Notes under the pieces: model-generated | The model's input: the letters and a program-made list of their open reading frames with translations, nothing else | Databases searched by the model: none | What the model was told of the DNA's origin: nothing | Assembly (NCBI GenBank): GCA_964247295.1 | Contig: CAXTTV010000179.1 | Location: 1-10,192 of the forward strand | Source of the DNA: CAXTTV01 sp964247295 | GTDB lineage: Bacteria > Chloroflexota > Ktedonobacteria > Ktedonobacterales > Ktedonobacteraceae | Direction of reading: 5' to 3' | DNA length: 10,192 bases | Made by a program: the position numbers and the translations under genes | Part shown: in pieces, positions 1-7,181 of the stretch | Numbering within the stretch: position 1 is the first letter of the stretch | Layout: every line of letters starts with the position of its first letter

Positions 1-153
1 TATCAAAGCAATAGTAACCAGAAGCTGTCGACGGCAATTAAGGTGACAACACAGGTGACGGAGCAATTGGCGAACGGTGCGACTTCGGCAAGCGAGGCCG
101 CGAACCAGTTGGAAGAGGTTGTAAACCAGCTTCGCTATGTGGTTGGAAGATAA
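1..153 (+). CDS. Methyl-accepting chemotaxis protein-like C-terminus (partial, 5' end outside window)
   Basis: Frame 1 is open from the window edge to a TAA at 151-153 and gives 50 residues. They are rich in Ala, Thr, Gln and Glu in a coiled-coil pattern, with segments TTQVTEQLANGATSASEAA and NQLEEVVNQLRYVVGR. This matches the end of the cytoplasmic signalling helix of MCP/chemoreceptor proteins, which forms a long antiparallel coiled coil and carries signal to CheA/CheW. The closing V-x-Q-L-R-x-x-V-G-R is a common ending in receptor-like proteins of soil bacteria. The sensory part is outside the window, so ligand and membrane topology cannot be told. It is convergent with the aldehyde dehydrogenase gene and is followed 23 nt later by a terminator. 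A histidine kinase with an MCP-like coiled coil is a less likely alternative. Confidence 0.72.
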   Translation, partial: YQSNSNQKLSTAIKVTTQVTEQLANGATSASEAANQLEEVVNQLRYVVGR

Positions 154-176
154 TTCATATTCAGCTTTCTCTCACA

Positions 177-212
177 AAGAGGCCGGTTCCTTTAACCGTC
201 CTCTTGCTTTTT
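177..212 (+). terminator. Rho-independent terminator of the MCP-like gene
   Basis: The stem pairs 177-188 (AAGAGGCCGGTT) with 194-205 (AACCGTCCTCTT), with one mismatch and a 5-nt loop. A T-rich run follows at 208-212. It lies 23 nt after the TAA of the + strand gene. It also lies just beyond the stop of the convergent ALDH gene, but the A-run needed for termination on the - strand is only three bases, so it acts mainly on the + strand. Confidence 0.8.
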
Positions 213-222
213 GTCTGCCTCC

Positions 223-2661
223 CTACTCGCCATAGGGAACCCAGATGTTTTTTACCTGGGTCGACTCCCTTAAAAATTCTTCTCCCTCCCCCTCAACAGG
301 CTGAAGCCAGTTTCGCGCCCTCCCATTGCTTACCCAGGTGCGCTTCATGTTGCCGATTGAGGACTCCTCAACGGCTTTTGATCCCTCGGCTGTGCCAAAG
401 TACCAGACGGCATCTACATCTTCATGATCCGCTAATACTTTGCTTAAGAGATCGCGCTCTCCTGTGACGATGTTGATGACTCCCGCCGGTAGATCCGAGC
501 TTTCCAGGACTTGATAAAGATCTGTGCCACTCAATGGAGATCGCTGCGAAGGGATCACGACGACGGTATTCCCCATGGCGATGGCTGGCCCAATAAGTGA
601 AACCAGTCCTAGCAGCGGATGTTCATCAGGGCAGATCAGGCCCATGACGCCAATTGGCTCGCGCATGGCGAGGACAACACCCCGCATCGGGGGATTATGG
701 ACGCGTCCTTCAAATTTGTCGGTCCAGGCGGCATAGCTGAACAATCGTGAGAGGCTCGCTTCGATCTCTTGACGCGCTTCTCCCTGGGAAACTCCTGTCT
801 GCTCAATGATCCGCCGCGCGAACTCTTCGCTACGTACCGAGAGGTTTTCAGCCAGATAATAGAGGATCTGCGCCCGGCTATGCGCGCTGGTACCAGACCA
901 ACTCGAGGCGGCATGAGCGGCCTCGACGGCGTTACGGATATCTTTACGGTTTCCCTCTCCTACCTGCCCAATAATCTTTTGATCCGGACTGTACACGTTC
1001 AGGCTATAACCAGAGTCTGGACGCACCTGCTTCCCTTTAATAAAAAGTTTGGGTGTCCGGTCGATCGCTGGTAATGAAAAAAGATCCGCTGACTGCACCT
1101 GCTCATCTACATCTAGCTGTTGCAGATCCGCGTCTCTAAAATTTTGATGATGTCCATTAGAGTGGGTTTTTTTGATTGAAAGAGGAGCCGTCTTACTCCA
1201 GGCGGGCTTCACATATTCATACAATCCCTCTTTGCCACCTTCGCGCCCGTAGCCGCTCTCGCGATACCCTCCAAAACCACTGCTGGCGTCAAATTGGTTG
1301 GTGCAGTTAATCCAGACGCTTCCCGCTTTGATTTTCGGAGCAATATCCAAAGCTAGATTGATGTTCTCGCTCCAGATACTGGCCGCTAACCCATAGGGGG
1401 TGTTGTTTGCCAGGGCTACGGCCTCGGCTGGTGTGCGGAAGCTCATAGCGACCAGCACTGGACCAAAGATCTCGACTTGCGAGACGGTTGAGGCTGGCGA
1501 GACGTTGGTGAGAAGGGTCGGCGGAAAGAATGCACCTTCGGTCGGACAGGTCCAGGTAGGTTGCCAGGCGATCGCACCTTCGTTAACGCCAATCTCTACG
1601 AGCTTCTGGATCTCTTGCAACTGGGAAGGTGATACAATCGCACCAACGTCCATAGCCTTGTCCAACGGCTCTCCAATTCTCAGATTTTCCATTCGAGCAC
1701 GCAGTTTTTGAAGCAGTTGCTGCTCAATGTTCTCTTGAACGAGGAGGCGCGATCCTGCGCAGCAGACCTGTCCTTGATTAAACCAGATGGCGTCAACAAC
1801 TCCCTCGACGACGCTATCCAGATCGGCGTCGTCGAAAACGATAAAGGGCGATTTCCCACCCAGTTCAAGGGAGAGTTTTTTGCCGGAACCGGCGGTAGAT
1901 TTGCGAATGCTCCGGCCGACTGAGGTTGAACCGGTAAAGGCAATCTTGTCTACATCGGGATGCCCAACCAGAGCCTCACCAACCTGTGAGGCCTCCCCAG
2001 TAACTACATTGACAACACCCGGTGGTAGCCCGATCTCTTGCAAAATTTCGGCGAACTTTAGGGCAGTCAGGGAGGTGTAGCGCGCTGGCTTCAAGACCAC
2101 GGTATTCCCCATCGCCAGGGCCGGGGCGATCTTCCATGCTAGCATCAGTAGAGGAAAGTTCCAGGGGATAATCTGCCCGACGACGCCGACTGGGGCATAG
2201 CCCGGCAGTTCGGAAGCCATAAGTTGCGCCCATCCGGCGTGATAGTAAAAGTGGCGCGCGACCAGGGGAATGTCTAGATCACGGGTCTCACGAATGGTTT
2301 TGCCGTTATCTAGCGATTCCAGGACTGCTAACAGACGTGCGTGCTTCTGGACCTGACGGGCGATGGCATAAAGATAGCGGGCGCGCGTATGACCCGGTAG
2401 GTTGCTCCAGCCTACGAAAGCGGCACGTGCTGCTTCAACAGCGGCATTAACATCATTGCTATTACCGGCGGCGATTCGTGTAAGTGGCCTTCCACTGGCG
2501 GGATTAGTGGTCTCTATATAAAGACCACTCGCTGGTTTCGCCCACTGTCCGTTGATAAATAGTTTCAATGGCTGGCGCGCTTTTAACCATTCCAGGGCCG
2601 GAGCCGAAGATTCGGGGGCCGGGCCATACTCCATGGTATTAAAAATCTCGCTGATGTTCAT
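223..2661 (-). CDS. Tandem-domain aldehyde dehydrogenase, ALDH16 type
   Basis: This 812-residue NAD(P)+-dependent aldehyde dehydrogenase has two ALDH modules, the architecture and length (about 800) of family ALDH16. Module 1 (about 30-488) is complete. It has the oxyanion Asn168 in PWNFP, Lys191 in KPA, the FTGSTSVG nucleotide motif at 242-249, general base Glu266 in LELGGK, catalytic Cys300 in GQVCCAGSR, and Glu397 in EIFGPV. After a polar linker (about 490-530), module 2 (about 535-812) repeats the ALDH fold from LFIKGK through GPAIAMGNTV and VINIVTGE. It has CPDEHP where PWNFP should be, IPSQ where KPA should be, and no cysteine in its final part, so it should be non-catalytic. Bacterial ALDH16 enzymes keep the catalytic Cys that vertebrate ALDH16A1 has lost. 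The gene starts 15 nt after deoC, so acetaldehyde from DeoC is the likely substrate (inference). An AGAAGGA ribosome site sits close to the ATG. Confidence 0.93.
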   Translation of the reverse strand: MNISEIFNTMEYGPAPESSAPALEWLKARQPLKLFINGQWAKPASGLYIETTNPASGRPLTRIAAGNSNDVNAAVEAARAAFVGWSNLPGHTRARYLYAIARQVQKHARLLAVLESLDNGKTIRETRDLDIPLVARHFYYHAGWAQLMASELPGYAPVGVVGQIIPWNFPLLMLAWKIAPALAMGNTVVLKPARYTSLTALKFAEILQEIGLPPGVVNVVTGEASQVGEALVGHPDVDKIAFTGSTSVGRSIRKSTAGSGKKLSLELGGKSPFIVFDDADLDSVVEGVVDAIWFNQGQVCCAGSRLLVQENIEQQLLQKLRARMENLRIGEPLDKAMDVGAIVSPSQLQEIQKLVEIGVNEGAIAWQPTWTCPTEGAFFPPTLLTNVSPASTVSQVEIFGPVLVAMSFRTPAEAVALANNTPYGLAASIWSENINLALDIAPKIKAGSVWINCTNQFDASSGFGGYRESGYGREGGKEGLYEYVKPAWSKTAPLSIKKTHSNGHHQNFRDADLQQLDVDEQVQSADLFSLPAIDRTPKLFIKGKQVRPDSGYSLNVYSPDQKIIGQVGEGNRKDIRNAVEAAHAASSWSGTSAHSRAQILYYLAENLSVRSEEFARRIIEQTGVSQGEARQEIEASLSRLFSYAAWTDKFEGRVHNPPMRGVVLAMREPIGVMGLICPDEHPLLGLVSLIGPAIAMGNTVVVIPSQRSPLSGTDLYQVLESSDLPAGVINIVTGERDLLSKVLADHEDVDAVWYFGTAEGSKAVEESSIGNMKRTWVSNGRARNWLQPVEGEGEEFLRESTQVKNIWVPYGE

Positions 2662-2676
2662 TTTCCTTCTCTTTCG

Positions 2677-3675
2677 CTACGCCAGAGGATTGCGATAGGC
2701 GGCGGCGTAATGACCGGTCGCGAAATACGAAAGCTGACGCTCAATGTCCGCGAGCAGGCCACTGGCTCCAAACCTGAACAACATGCTGTTTAACCATTCC
2801 GGCCCAAGCTCTTCTTTGATCATGATCAGCCAATCCAATGACTGTTTGGCTGTCCGAATTCCGCCGGCTGGCTTAAATCCAACCCGATATCCTGTCCGTT
2901 GATGGTAGTCGCGGATCGCGCGCACCATCACCAGACTGACAGGCAAGGTCGCGTTCACTGACTCTTTTCCGGTTGAGGTTTTGATGAAATCGGCCCCGGC
3001 CATCATGCAAACCTGACTTGCCATCGCGACATTGCGCAAGGTCGCAAGCTCGTGAGTAGCAAGAATTGTCTTCATGTGAGCCTCTCCACAGGCCTGCCGA
3101 AAGGCTTTCACTTCGTCATACAAACCCTGCCAGTTTCCGGTCAGCACGTGGGCGCCCGAGATTACGATGTCGATCTCGCGCGCTCCGGCCCTGACGGAGG
3201 CCTCGATCTCTTGAAGCTTCTGCTCAAAGGGATTCTGGCCCGCTGGAAATCCGGTTGAAACGGCGGCCACAGGGATCTGCGTCCCTTTCAATGCCTCTAC
3301 GGCAGTAGGAACAAGATTGTGGTAGACGCAGACCGCGCCTGTGGTCAATTGCATCCCTCCCACTCCCAGGACCTCCAAAAGATCTAGACGAACCGGCTGG
3401 CGCGCTTTGGCACAAAGTCTTACAACGTTGCTCGGTGTGTCGTCACCAGCCAGGGTGGTCAGATCAATGCAGGTAATCGCTCGTAAAAGCCAGGCGGCCT
3501 GCCATTCTTTTTTGACGGTGCGGCGCGTTGGCAAGGTCGCGGCCCGGCGCTCGACCGCGCTCCGATTAATGTGAACCTGACTGATTAAGCCTAGATCCAG
3601 GGGGGTCCCTGGATTGCGCTCCATATAAGGGGCCTGGGTAGTGGTCTGCTCTTCTTTATCACTTGTCGTTGTCAT
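2677..3675 (-). CDS. deoC: Deoxyribose-phosphate aldolase, long animal-like type
   Basis: DERA reversibly cleaves 2-deoxyribose 5-phosphate to acetaldehyde and glyceraldehyde 3-phosphate, the last step of deoxynucleoside catabolism in the cytoplasm. The 332-residue protein has the class I aldolase TIM barrel. The Schiff-base lysine is Lys232 in DFIKTSTGK, the second active-site lysine is Lys268 in GFKPAGGIR, and the acidic residue is Asp169 in EIDIVI. It is much longer than the usual bacterial enzyme (210-260 residues). The N-terminal stretch of about 60 residues, the segment WLLRAITCIDLTTLAGDD, and the C-terminal IERQ...TGHYAA segment resemble human DERA (318 residues) more than E. coli DeoC, as judged from memory of those sequences. 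The start has AGGAA about 10 nt upstream. It is the first gene of an operon with the ALDH16 gene and is preceded by a promoter overlapped by a palindrome. Confidence 0.96.
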   Translation of the reverse strand: MTTTSDKEEQTTTQAPYMERNPGTPLDLGLISQVHINRSAVERRAATLPTRRTVKKEWQAAWLLRAITCIDLTTLAGDDTPSNVVRLCAKARQPVRLDLLEVLGVGGMQLTTGAVCVYHNLVPTAVEALKGTQIPVAAVSTGFPAGQNPFEQKLQEIEASVRAGAREIDIVISGAHVLTGNWQGLYDEVKAFRQACGEAHMKTILATHELATLRNVAMASQVCMMAGADFIKTSTGKESVNATLPVSLVMVRAIRDYHQRTGYRVGFKPAGGIRTAKQSLDWLIMIKEELGPEWLNSMLFRFGASGLLADIERQLSYFATGHYAAAYRNPLA

Positions 3676-3712
3676 GATGAAAATTTCCTGTGGCTTCTCC
3701 GCGCAACATGAG

Positions 3713-3750
3713 GCGTCACTATTTCAAGTATATATCTTGTATAGTGACGC
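3713..3750. promoter_or_regulatory. Palindromic operator candidate at the deoC promoter
   Basis: A perfect 10-bp inverted repeat, GCGTCACTAT (3713-3722) and ATAGTGACGC (3741-3750), flanks an 18-nt AT-rich centre. That centre contains a second small inverted pair, CAAG and CTTG. One arm covers the predicted transcription start and the other abuts the -35 element. This is the usual position for a dimeric or tetrameric repressor. No regulator gene is present in the window, so the binding protein is unknown; DeoR- or LacI-type sugar-phosphate regulators are possible (inference). Confidence 0.6.
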
Positions 3751-3769
3751 ACCAATAAAAAACTGTCAA
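3727..3769 (-). promoter_or_regulatory. Candidate promoter of the deoC-ALDH operon
   Basis: On the - strand, TTGGTG (3750-3755) is 17 nt from TATACT (3727-3732), a 5/6 match to the -10 consensus. This places the start of transcription near 3720 and gives a leader of about 45 nt. A perfect TTGACA at 3764-3769 lies further upstream, but its best -10 partner, TATACA (3738-3743), is 20 nt away, longer than ideal. Either element could be used. The region sits immediately before deoC. Confidence 0.5.
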
Positions 3770-3808
3770 GCATGAAAATTCGTGCTCAGGTGAGTGAGAG
3801 GGGAATGT

Positions 3809-3823
3809 GCGAGGGCACCTCGC
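3809..3823. repeat. Short GC-rich hairpin next to a REP-like palindrome
   Basis: GCGAGG (3809-3814) pairs with CCTCGC (3818-3823) across a 3-base loop and can be extended by a G-T and a G-C pair. It lies 6 nt from the larger hairpin at 3830-3852. Neither has a T-run on either strand, so they do not look like intrinsic terminators. Confidence 0.4.
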
Positions 3824-3829
3824 GCTCTG

Positions 3830-3860
3830 GCAGGGGACTTGCGGTCCCCTGCACCCCTGC
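3830..3860. repeat. REP-like palindrome downstream of the DUF169 gene
   Basis: GCAGGGGAC (3830-3838) and GTCCCCTGC (3844-3852) form a perfect 9-bp stem with the 5-nt loop TTGCG. A second CCCCTGC (3854-3860) follows one base after the first, so the left arm could pair with either copy. There is no T-run for termination. A GC-rich palindrome with a duplicated arm between two same-strand genes is typical of dispersed REP or miniature elements. That reading is an inference, because only one copy is seen here. Confidence 0.45.
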
Positions 3861-3874
3861 TAGAAAATCACTTC

Positions 3875-4582
3875 TCAGGCGGGAAATGCGACCTTCTGGC
3901 CCTGATGATATGGGGCCAAAGCGTTGTTGGCCTGAACAATTGTTTCTAGACGCTCCACCAGTGACGTGAACGCCTGAGGAAGGAGGGTGATTACAAGCTC
4001 TCCCGGCTTCAAACCAACATAGGTACGCGCCCCTACACAGCCAAAGCTGAGCGAGGTTTTTCCAGTCTGGAGGGTGCGGGGGATCACGGCACAGGTAGGC
4101 CGTCCAAATGAGGCCAGTTCTCCTGGCTGTAACCAGTTCATATCACCCAACGCCTCGGCAATCAACATTGCCTGTTGCGCATCCACAATACTGAGAATTA
4201 CATCAGGTTCAATTGGGAAAGCATCGAGGCGACCATAAACAATCTGCTCATGAGGTTTATTGATGACTGGAAGCGCACTCACTTCGGCTGGCGAGAAATA
4301 CTGAACTTTCGCCATCGTTCCAACAAGATCCTGTGCCTGCTGTTGAGACTCTTCTGGCATTTGAAAACCCATGGTCATCATTCCAATCGGGCAGTGGCGA
4401 TGGTCCGATCCACTGGCGAAAAAGACCCCATCTTCGGCCAGACGCCAAAAGGTACAGGCAGATGGCACCTCCGTCTTTGTGTGCTCAACGTTCTCTGGGA
4501 ACTGCTCTACAAAGGCCAGACCTACAGAACGATGCTCCATGTGCAATAGATCGCGCAAACGTTGCGCAAGATCCCTATACAT
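3875..4582 (-). CDS. DUF169 family protein
   Basis: This 235-residue soluble protein belongs to the DUF169 (COG2043) family, found in archaea and many environmental bacteria and without an established biochemical role. Family hallmarks visible here are Cys43 in SACTFWRLAE, the motif DHRHCPIGMMTMGF with Cys64, GRPTCAVIP with Cys164, and SFGCVGAR with Cys182. Four cysteines and several histidines in conserved spots suggest a metal or redox site (inference). There is no signal peptide or membrane segment. The start at 4582 is supported by GAAGGA about 7 nt upstream. It is third in line after the kinase and RNase HI genes, with a 69-nt gap. A weak TAGAAT -10-like box lies in that gap, so it may have its own promoter. 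The end is followed by REP-like hairpins instead of a clear terminator. Confidence 0.85.
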   Translation of the reverse strand: MYRDLAQRLRDLLHMEHRSVGLAFVEQFPENVEHTKTEVPSACTFWRLAEDGVFFASGSDHRHCPIGMMTMGFQMPEESQQQAQDLVGTMAKVQYFSPAEVSALPVINKPHEQIVYGRLDAFPIEPDVILSIVDAQQAMLIAEALGDMNWLQPGELASFGRPTCAVIPRTLQTGKTSLSFGCVGARTYVGLKPGELVITLLPQAFTSLVERLETIVQANNALAPYHQGQKVAFPA

Positions 4583-4651
4583 ACTGCTTCCTTCTCTATG
4601 TTATGCGAACGAACAGGGCTATGAGACCACGCTATCTTATTCTAGCATAGA

Positions 4652-5497
4652 TCAATAAATGGACCCGTATTTGCGGATCAATGCTTTCAGCCAGTTAATC
4701 TGTTTCTCTGAGGGTTCAAAACGCGGATTGCGCAGACGTTTCGCCATGTCATTGATAAATGTACGCTCATTGGGGGCGATCCGTAGTGGTTGACCGACCG
4801 TCCCATCTAGATATTTTTGGAGATCCAGAACCTGCTGGTGCAGTGGAGATTGGGCTGAAGCGGGCTCAGCAGATGGGTTGTGGGCCTCGCGCGCCTGCGA
4901 GTTCTGCCAGCTATCATAGCCTTCAACGTCGCCATTCCAGGCAGCGATCCCGGCCAGCCGATCCGCCAGCTCATTGTGTTCCTGGCCCGCGTGCCCACGT
5001 ACCCAGGAAAATTCTGGGGCGCTGGTGCGTCGGCTCAAGAGTAATTTATAGACCGCCCAGAGATCCTGATTGGCCTTCATTTTGAAAACGCCCTTCGCGA
5101 CATTAATCGTATACTCGCTATCACTATAAATATGCAAAGGAAGCTCTGAGGGAGCTAGAAGCAGAACTGCCAGGACGGCGGAGATCTCCGCCCGATTGTT
5201 TGTGGTGGTTTTTGCTTTGGGGATATGTCCAGAAAGGGTAAATAATGGGACCGATTGCGCCCCATCAATGGGAGCACTACTGGCTGTCCAGAATAATGCG
5301 GCCCAACCGGCGGGCCCACCAGGATTTTTCAAGCAGGCTCCATCGGTATAGGCAACTACTCCCTGTGGGTCCGTTGCTAGCTGTGAAGATTTCTCTCTGA
5401 ATGGCAGAATACCATCCAGAATTGAGTGCATCTCTAACGACTCTATCGTGTCACTCTCTAATCCGTTCCATAACGAATCAGCCACAATATCTACCAT
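4652..5497 (-). CDS. rnhA: Ribonuclease HI with N- and C-terminal extensions
   Basis: RNase HI cuts the RNA strand of RNA-DNA hybrids (R-loops, replication primers) using two metal ions. The core (about 46-186) has the full catalytic set: Asp52 in YTDGAC, Glu104 in NNRAE, Asp126 in YSDSEY, His169 in VRGHAG and Asp179 in ELADRLAG. The protein is 281 residues, against about 155 for the E. coli enzyme. It has about 45 extra residues at the N-terminus and about 95 at the C-terminus. After a polar linker, the tail ends in a helical segment FINDMAKRLRNP...PSEKQINWLKALIRKYG. I chose the ATG at 5497, which has AGAGAAAG upstream and leaves 20 nt after the kinase stop. A TTG at 5515 is also in frame but lacks a ribosome site. 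It is probably co-transcribed with the kinase gene. Confidence 0.93.
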   Translation of the reverse strand: MVDIVADSLWNGLESDTIESLEMHSILDGILPFREKSSQLATDPQGVVAYTDGACLKNPGGPAGWAALFWTASSAPIDGAQSVPLFTLSGHIPKAKTTTNNRAEISAVLAVLLLAPSELPLHIYSDSEYTINVAKGVFKMKANQDLWAVYKLLLSRRTSAPEFSWVRGHAGQEHNELADRLAGIAAWNGDVEGYDSWQNSQAREAHNPSAEPASAQSPLHQQVLDLQKYLDGTVGQPLRIAPNERTFINDMAKRLRNPRFEPSEKQINWLKALIRKYGSIY

Positions 5498-5517
5498 GCT
5501 TTCTCTATGTATCAAAT

Positions 5518-7080
5518 TTACGTAAAATAGCGTTCCTCAACAACTAAAGAATCTGCTTTGATGACACTCCTCTTGCTTTTCTTACCATCTACGATAATGA
5601 CTTCGCGCTCGCGCAATTGAAGCAAGAACTGGGGTGCCAGTTCCCGGCCTGTATGAGTGCGCACCTCTGTCTTTTCTGTCACGCGTATGGCAACTGGCCT
5701 GATTTCACCGGTCATACTCTTCAGGGTGGTTCCCGCGATAATATAGGTGCCTGGGCGATCTATCTGCGCCGCCACACCTATAACAGTAACCTGCTGGCCC
5801 TGATAAGCCAACGTATCTACGGCATCTAAAGACTCCTGGTGTATTTTAGCATACTGCTTTTCTTTTTCCTCGGGCTTATGCGCTTTTTGTTGCTCGTGTT
5901 CCTCTTTAACAGGTTCCTCCTCACGAGGCGCGCCGCTGTGAGGGGCATGCGCGAACAATTGATTGTCGTAGCCCGCTGGGATCGCCATGTCGACGGCCTG
6001 AGGGCAGGCATCAAAGCGGTAGGTGACGGAGATCTGCGAAAGATCTCCAGTTGCCCTGATAGCCTTTTTATCGGCTTTGCGTAGATAATCAGTGAGCTTA
6101 ACGGCGCTACCATCCACCTGAAAAGGCACCGAGGCGGGAACAGTGATAGCGAGATGCGCGGCTTGTAGATACTCGCCTGATTGCGCGTCGGCCTTGCGCC
6201 TCAAAAGCAAAGAGCCCAGTTGCTTCATTGTAGAACCAGGATCATTGGCGGTCACTACGTAAACATCTAACATCCCATCATCGACATAGGCTTCCGGCGT
6301 CATCTGGACCACATCGGCGTAACGGCGAGTATTACCCACCACAATCTGGAGGGCCTCCCCACGCCAGAGCAGCTCTTCATTCTCTTGACTACCAATCGCC
6401 CGGATCTCTACCGGGAAAGGATGCTGCTCTGGAAGCTTTTTTAAAGCGGAAAGCCCTACAGCCAGGGCTCCGACCCGATATTTTAAGGGCTTAGAGACGG
6501 TCTCCATCACAGCCGCATCCACACCCAGGCCCGCCATTAAAAGAAAATACTGGCGGCAGGCCATAGTTGCTGGCTGAGCTTCTTCCTCTGGATGTACCTG
6601 GGCTGCGGCGTCAAATATCTGCTTTTTCAGATCCTGACGGCGCTTCCCTTCATCACTCTTGCCTTTAACAGGCGGAAATGAGATTGCTTCAACTCCCACA
6701 CGGCCAAGATCAATCTTGCGCGGCTGGCTATCAATAAGTTGAAGCGCGGCCTTCACGGGACTACCTGGAATCCCAACCTCTCCCGCCCAGACATTCGCGG
6801 TCCCGCCCGGAATGACCCCCACAACCGTTTGATGCTTTTTCGCTGCCAGGACACCATTGATCACCTGGCCGATTGTTCCATCTCCACCATAGCCGATAAC
6901 CAGCTTATTTTTCTCCGCCGCTGCTTGCTTTGCCAGATCTATCGTCTGCCCACCATATTCCTTGAGCGATAGCTCAGTTTTCCAGCCAGCCGCCGCCAGA
7001 ACCGCCAGAACTTCGGTGATCTGCGCCAGATTCTGACCAGCGCGCGGATTAATCACTAATGATGCTCGTTTTGCGCCCAT
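5518..7080 (-). CDS. Diacylglycerol/lipid kinase-like protein (YegS/DagK family) with an extra C-terminal domain
   Basis: The N-terminal 355 residues are a lipid kinase of the diacylglycerol kinase catalytic family. These enzymes phosphorylate diacylglycerol, sphingosine-like or related lipids with ATP at the membrane surface. Motifs are NPRAG (11-15), the nucleotide loop GYGGDGTI (63-70), PGGTANVWA (91-99), and the C-terminal beta-sandwich part with DDGMLDVYVV (267-276) and QVDGS (321-325). A charged insert (about 135-172) interrupts the usual fold. Family members are usually about 300 residues; here 520. The extra part is a Glu/Lys-rich linker (about 383-412) and a small beta-rich module (about 425-517) starting GQQVTVIGVAAQI and ending in VIKADSLVVEE, reminiscent of an OB-fold. 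No signal peptide or membrane segment is seen. The start has GGAGG 9 nt upstream. The lipid substrate cannot be inferred. It heads the group with RNase HI. Confidence 0.88.
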   Translation of the reverse strand: MGAKRASLVINPRAGQNLAQITEVLAVLAAAGWKTELSLKEYGGQTIDLAKQAAAEKNKLVIGYGGDGTIGQVINGVLAAKKHQTVVGVIPGGTANVWAGEVGIPGSPVKAALQLIDSQPRKIDLGRVGVEAISFPPVKGKSDEGKRRQDLKKQIFDAAAQVHPEEEAQPATMACRQYFLLMAGLGVDAAVMETVSKPLKYRVGALAVGLSALKKLPEQHPFPVEIRAIGSQENEELLWRGEALQIVVGNTRRYADVVQMTPEAYVDDGMLDVYVVTANDPGSTMKQLGSLLLRRKADAQSGEYLQAAHLAITVPASVPFQVDGSAVKLTDYLRKADKKAIRATGDLSQISVTYRFDACPQAVDMAIPAGYDNQLFAHAPHSGAPREEEPVKEEHEQQKAHKPEEKEKQYAKIHQESLDAVDTLAYQGQQVTVIGVAAQIDRPGTYIIAGTTLKSMTGEIRPVAIRVTEKTEVRTHTGRELAPQFLLQLREREVIIVDGKKSKRSVIKADSLVVEERYFT

Positions 7081-7181
7081 CGCAAAAGACCTCCACCTGT
7101 CTCTATAACCCTCGATATAGGGGTAAAACGAGCGAGATTAATGTAGAGTTTCAGCTTTAATCGAGAAAGTTAGAAACAGGT

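Noticed and set aside
3809..3852. Terminator for the DUF169 transcript
   Set aside because: The hairpins are strong but no T-run follows on either strand, so intrinsic termination is not supported.
4175..4549. 124-codon open frame on the + strand
   Set aside because: It is antisense to the DUF169 gene across its conserved cysteine motifs, with no ribosome site or family resemblance.
5498..5515. TTG start for RNase HI at 5515
   Set aside because: No ribosome site precedes it and it would start 2 nt after the kinase stop; the ATG at 5497 has a purine-rich AGAGAAAG upstream.
7081..7181. Promoter or terminator between the membrane protein and kinase genes
   Set aside because: Only weak elements are present: a 5-bp inverted repeat CTATA/TATAG and imperfect GATTAA/TTAATC pairing. 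No -35/-10 pair at proper spacing was found.
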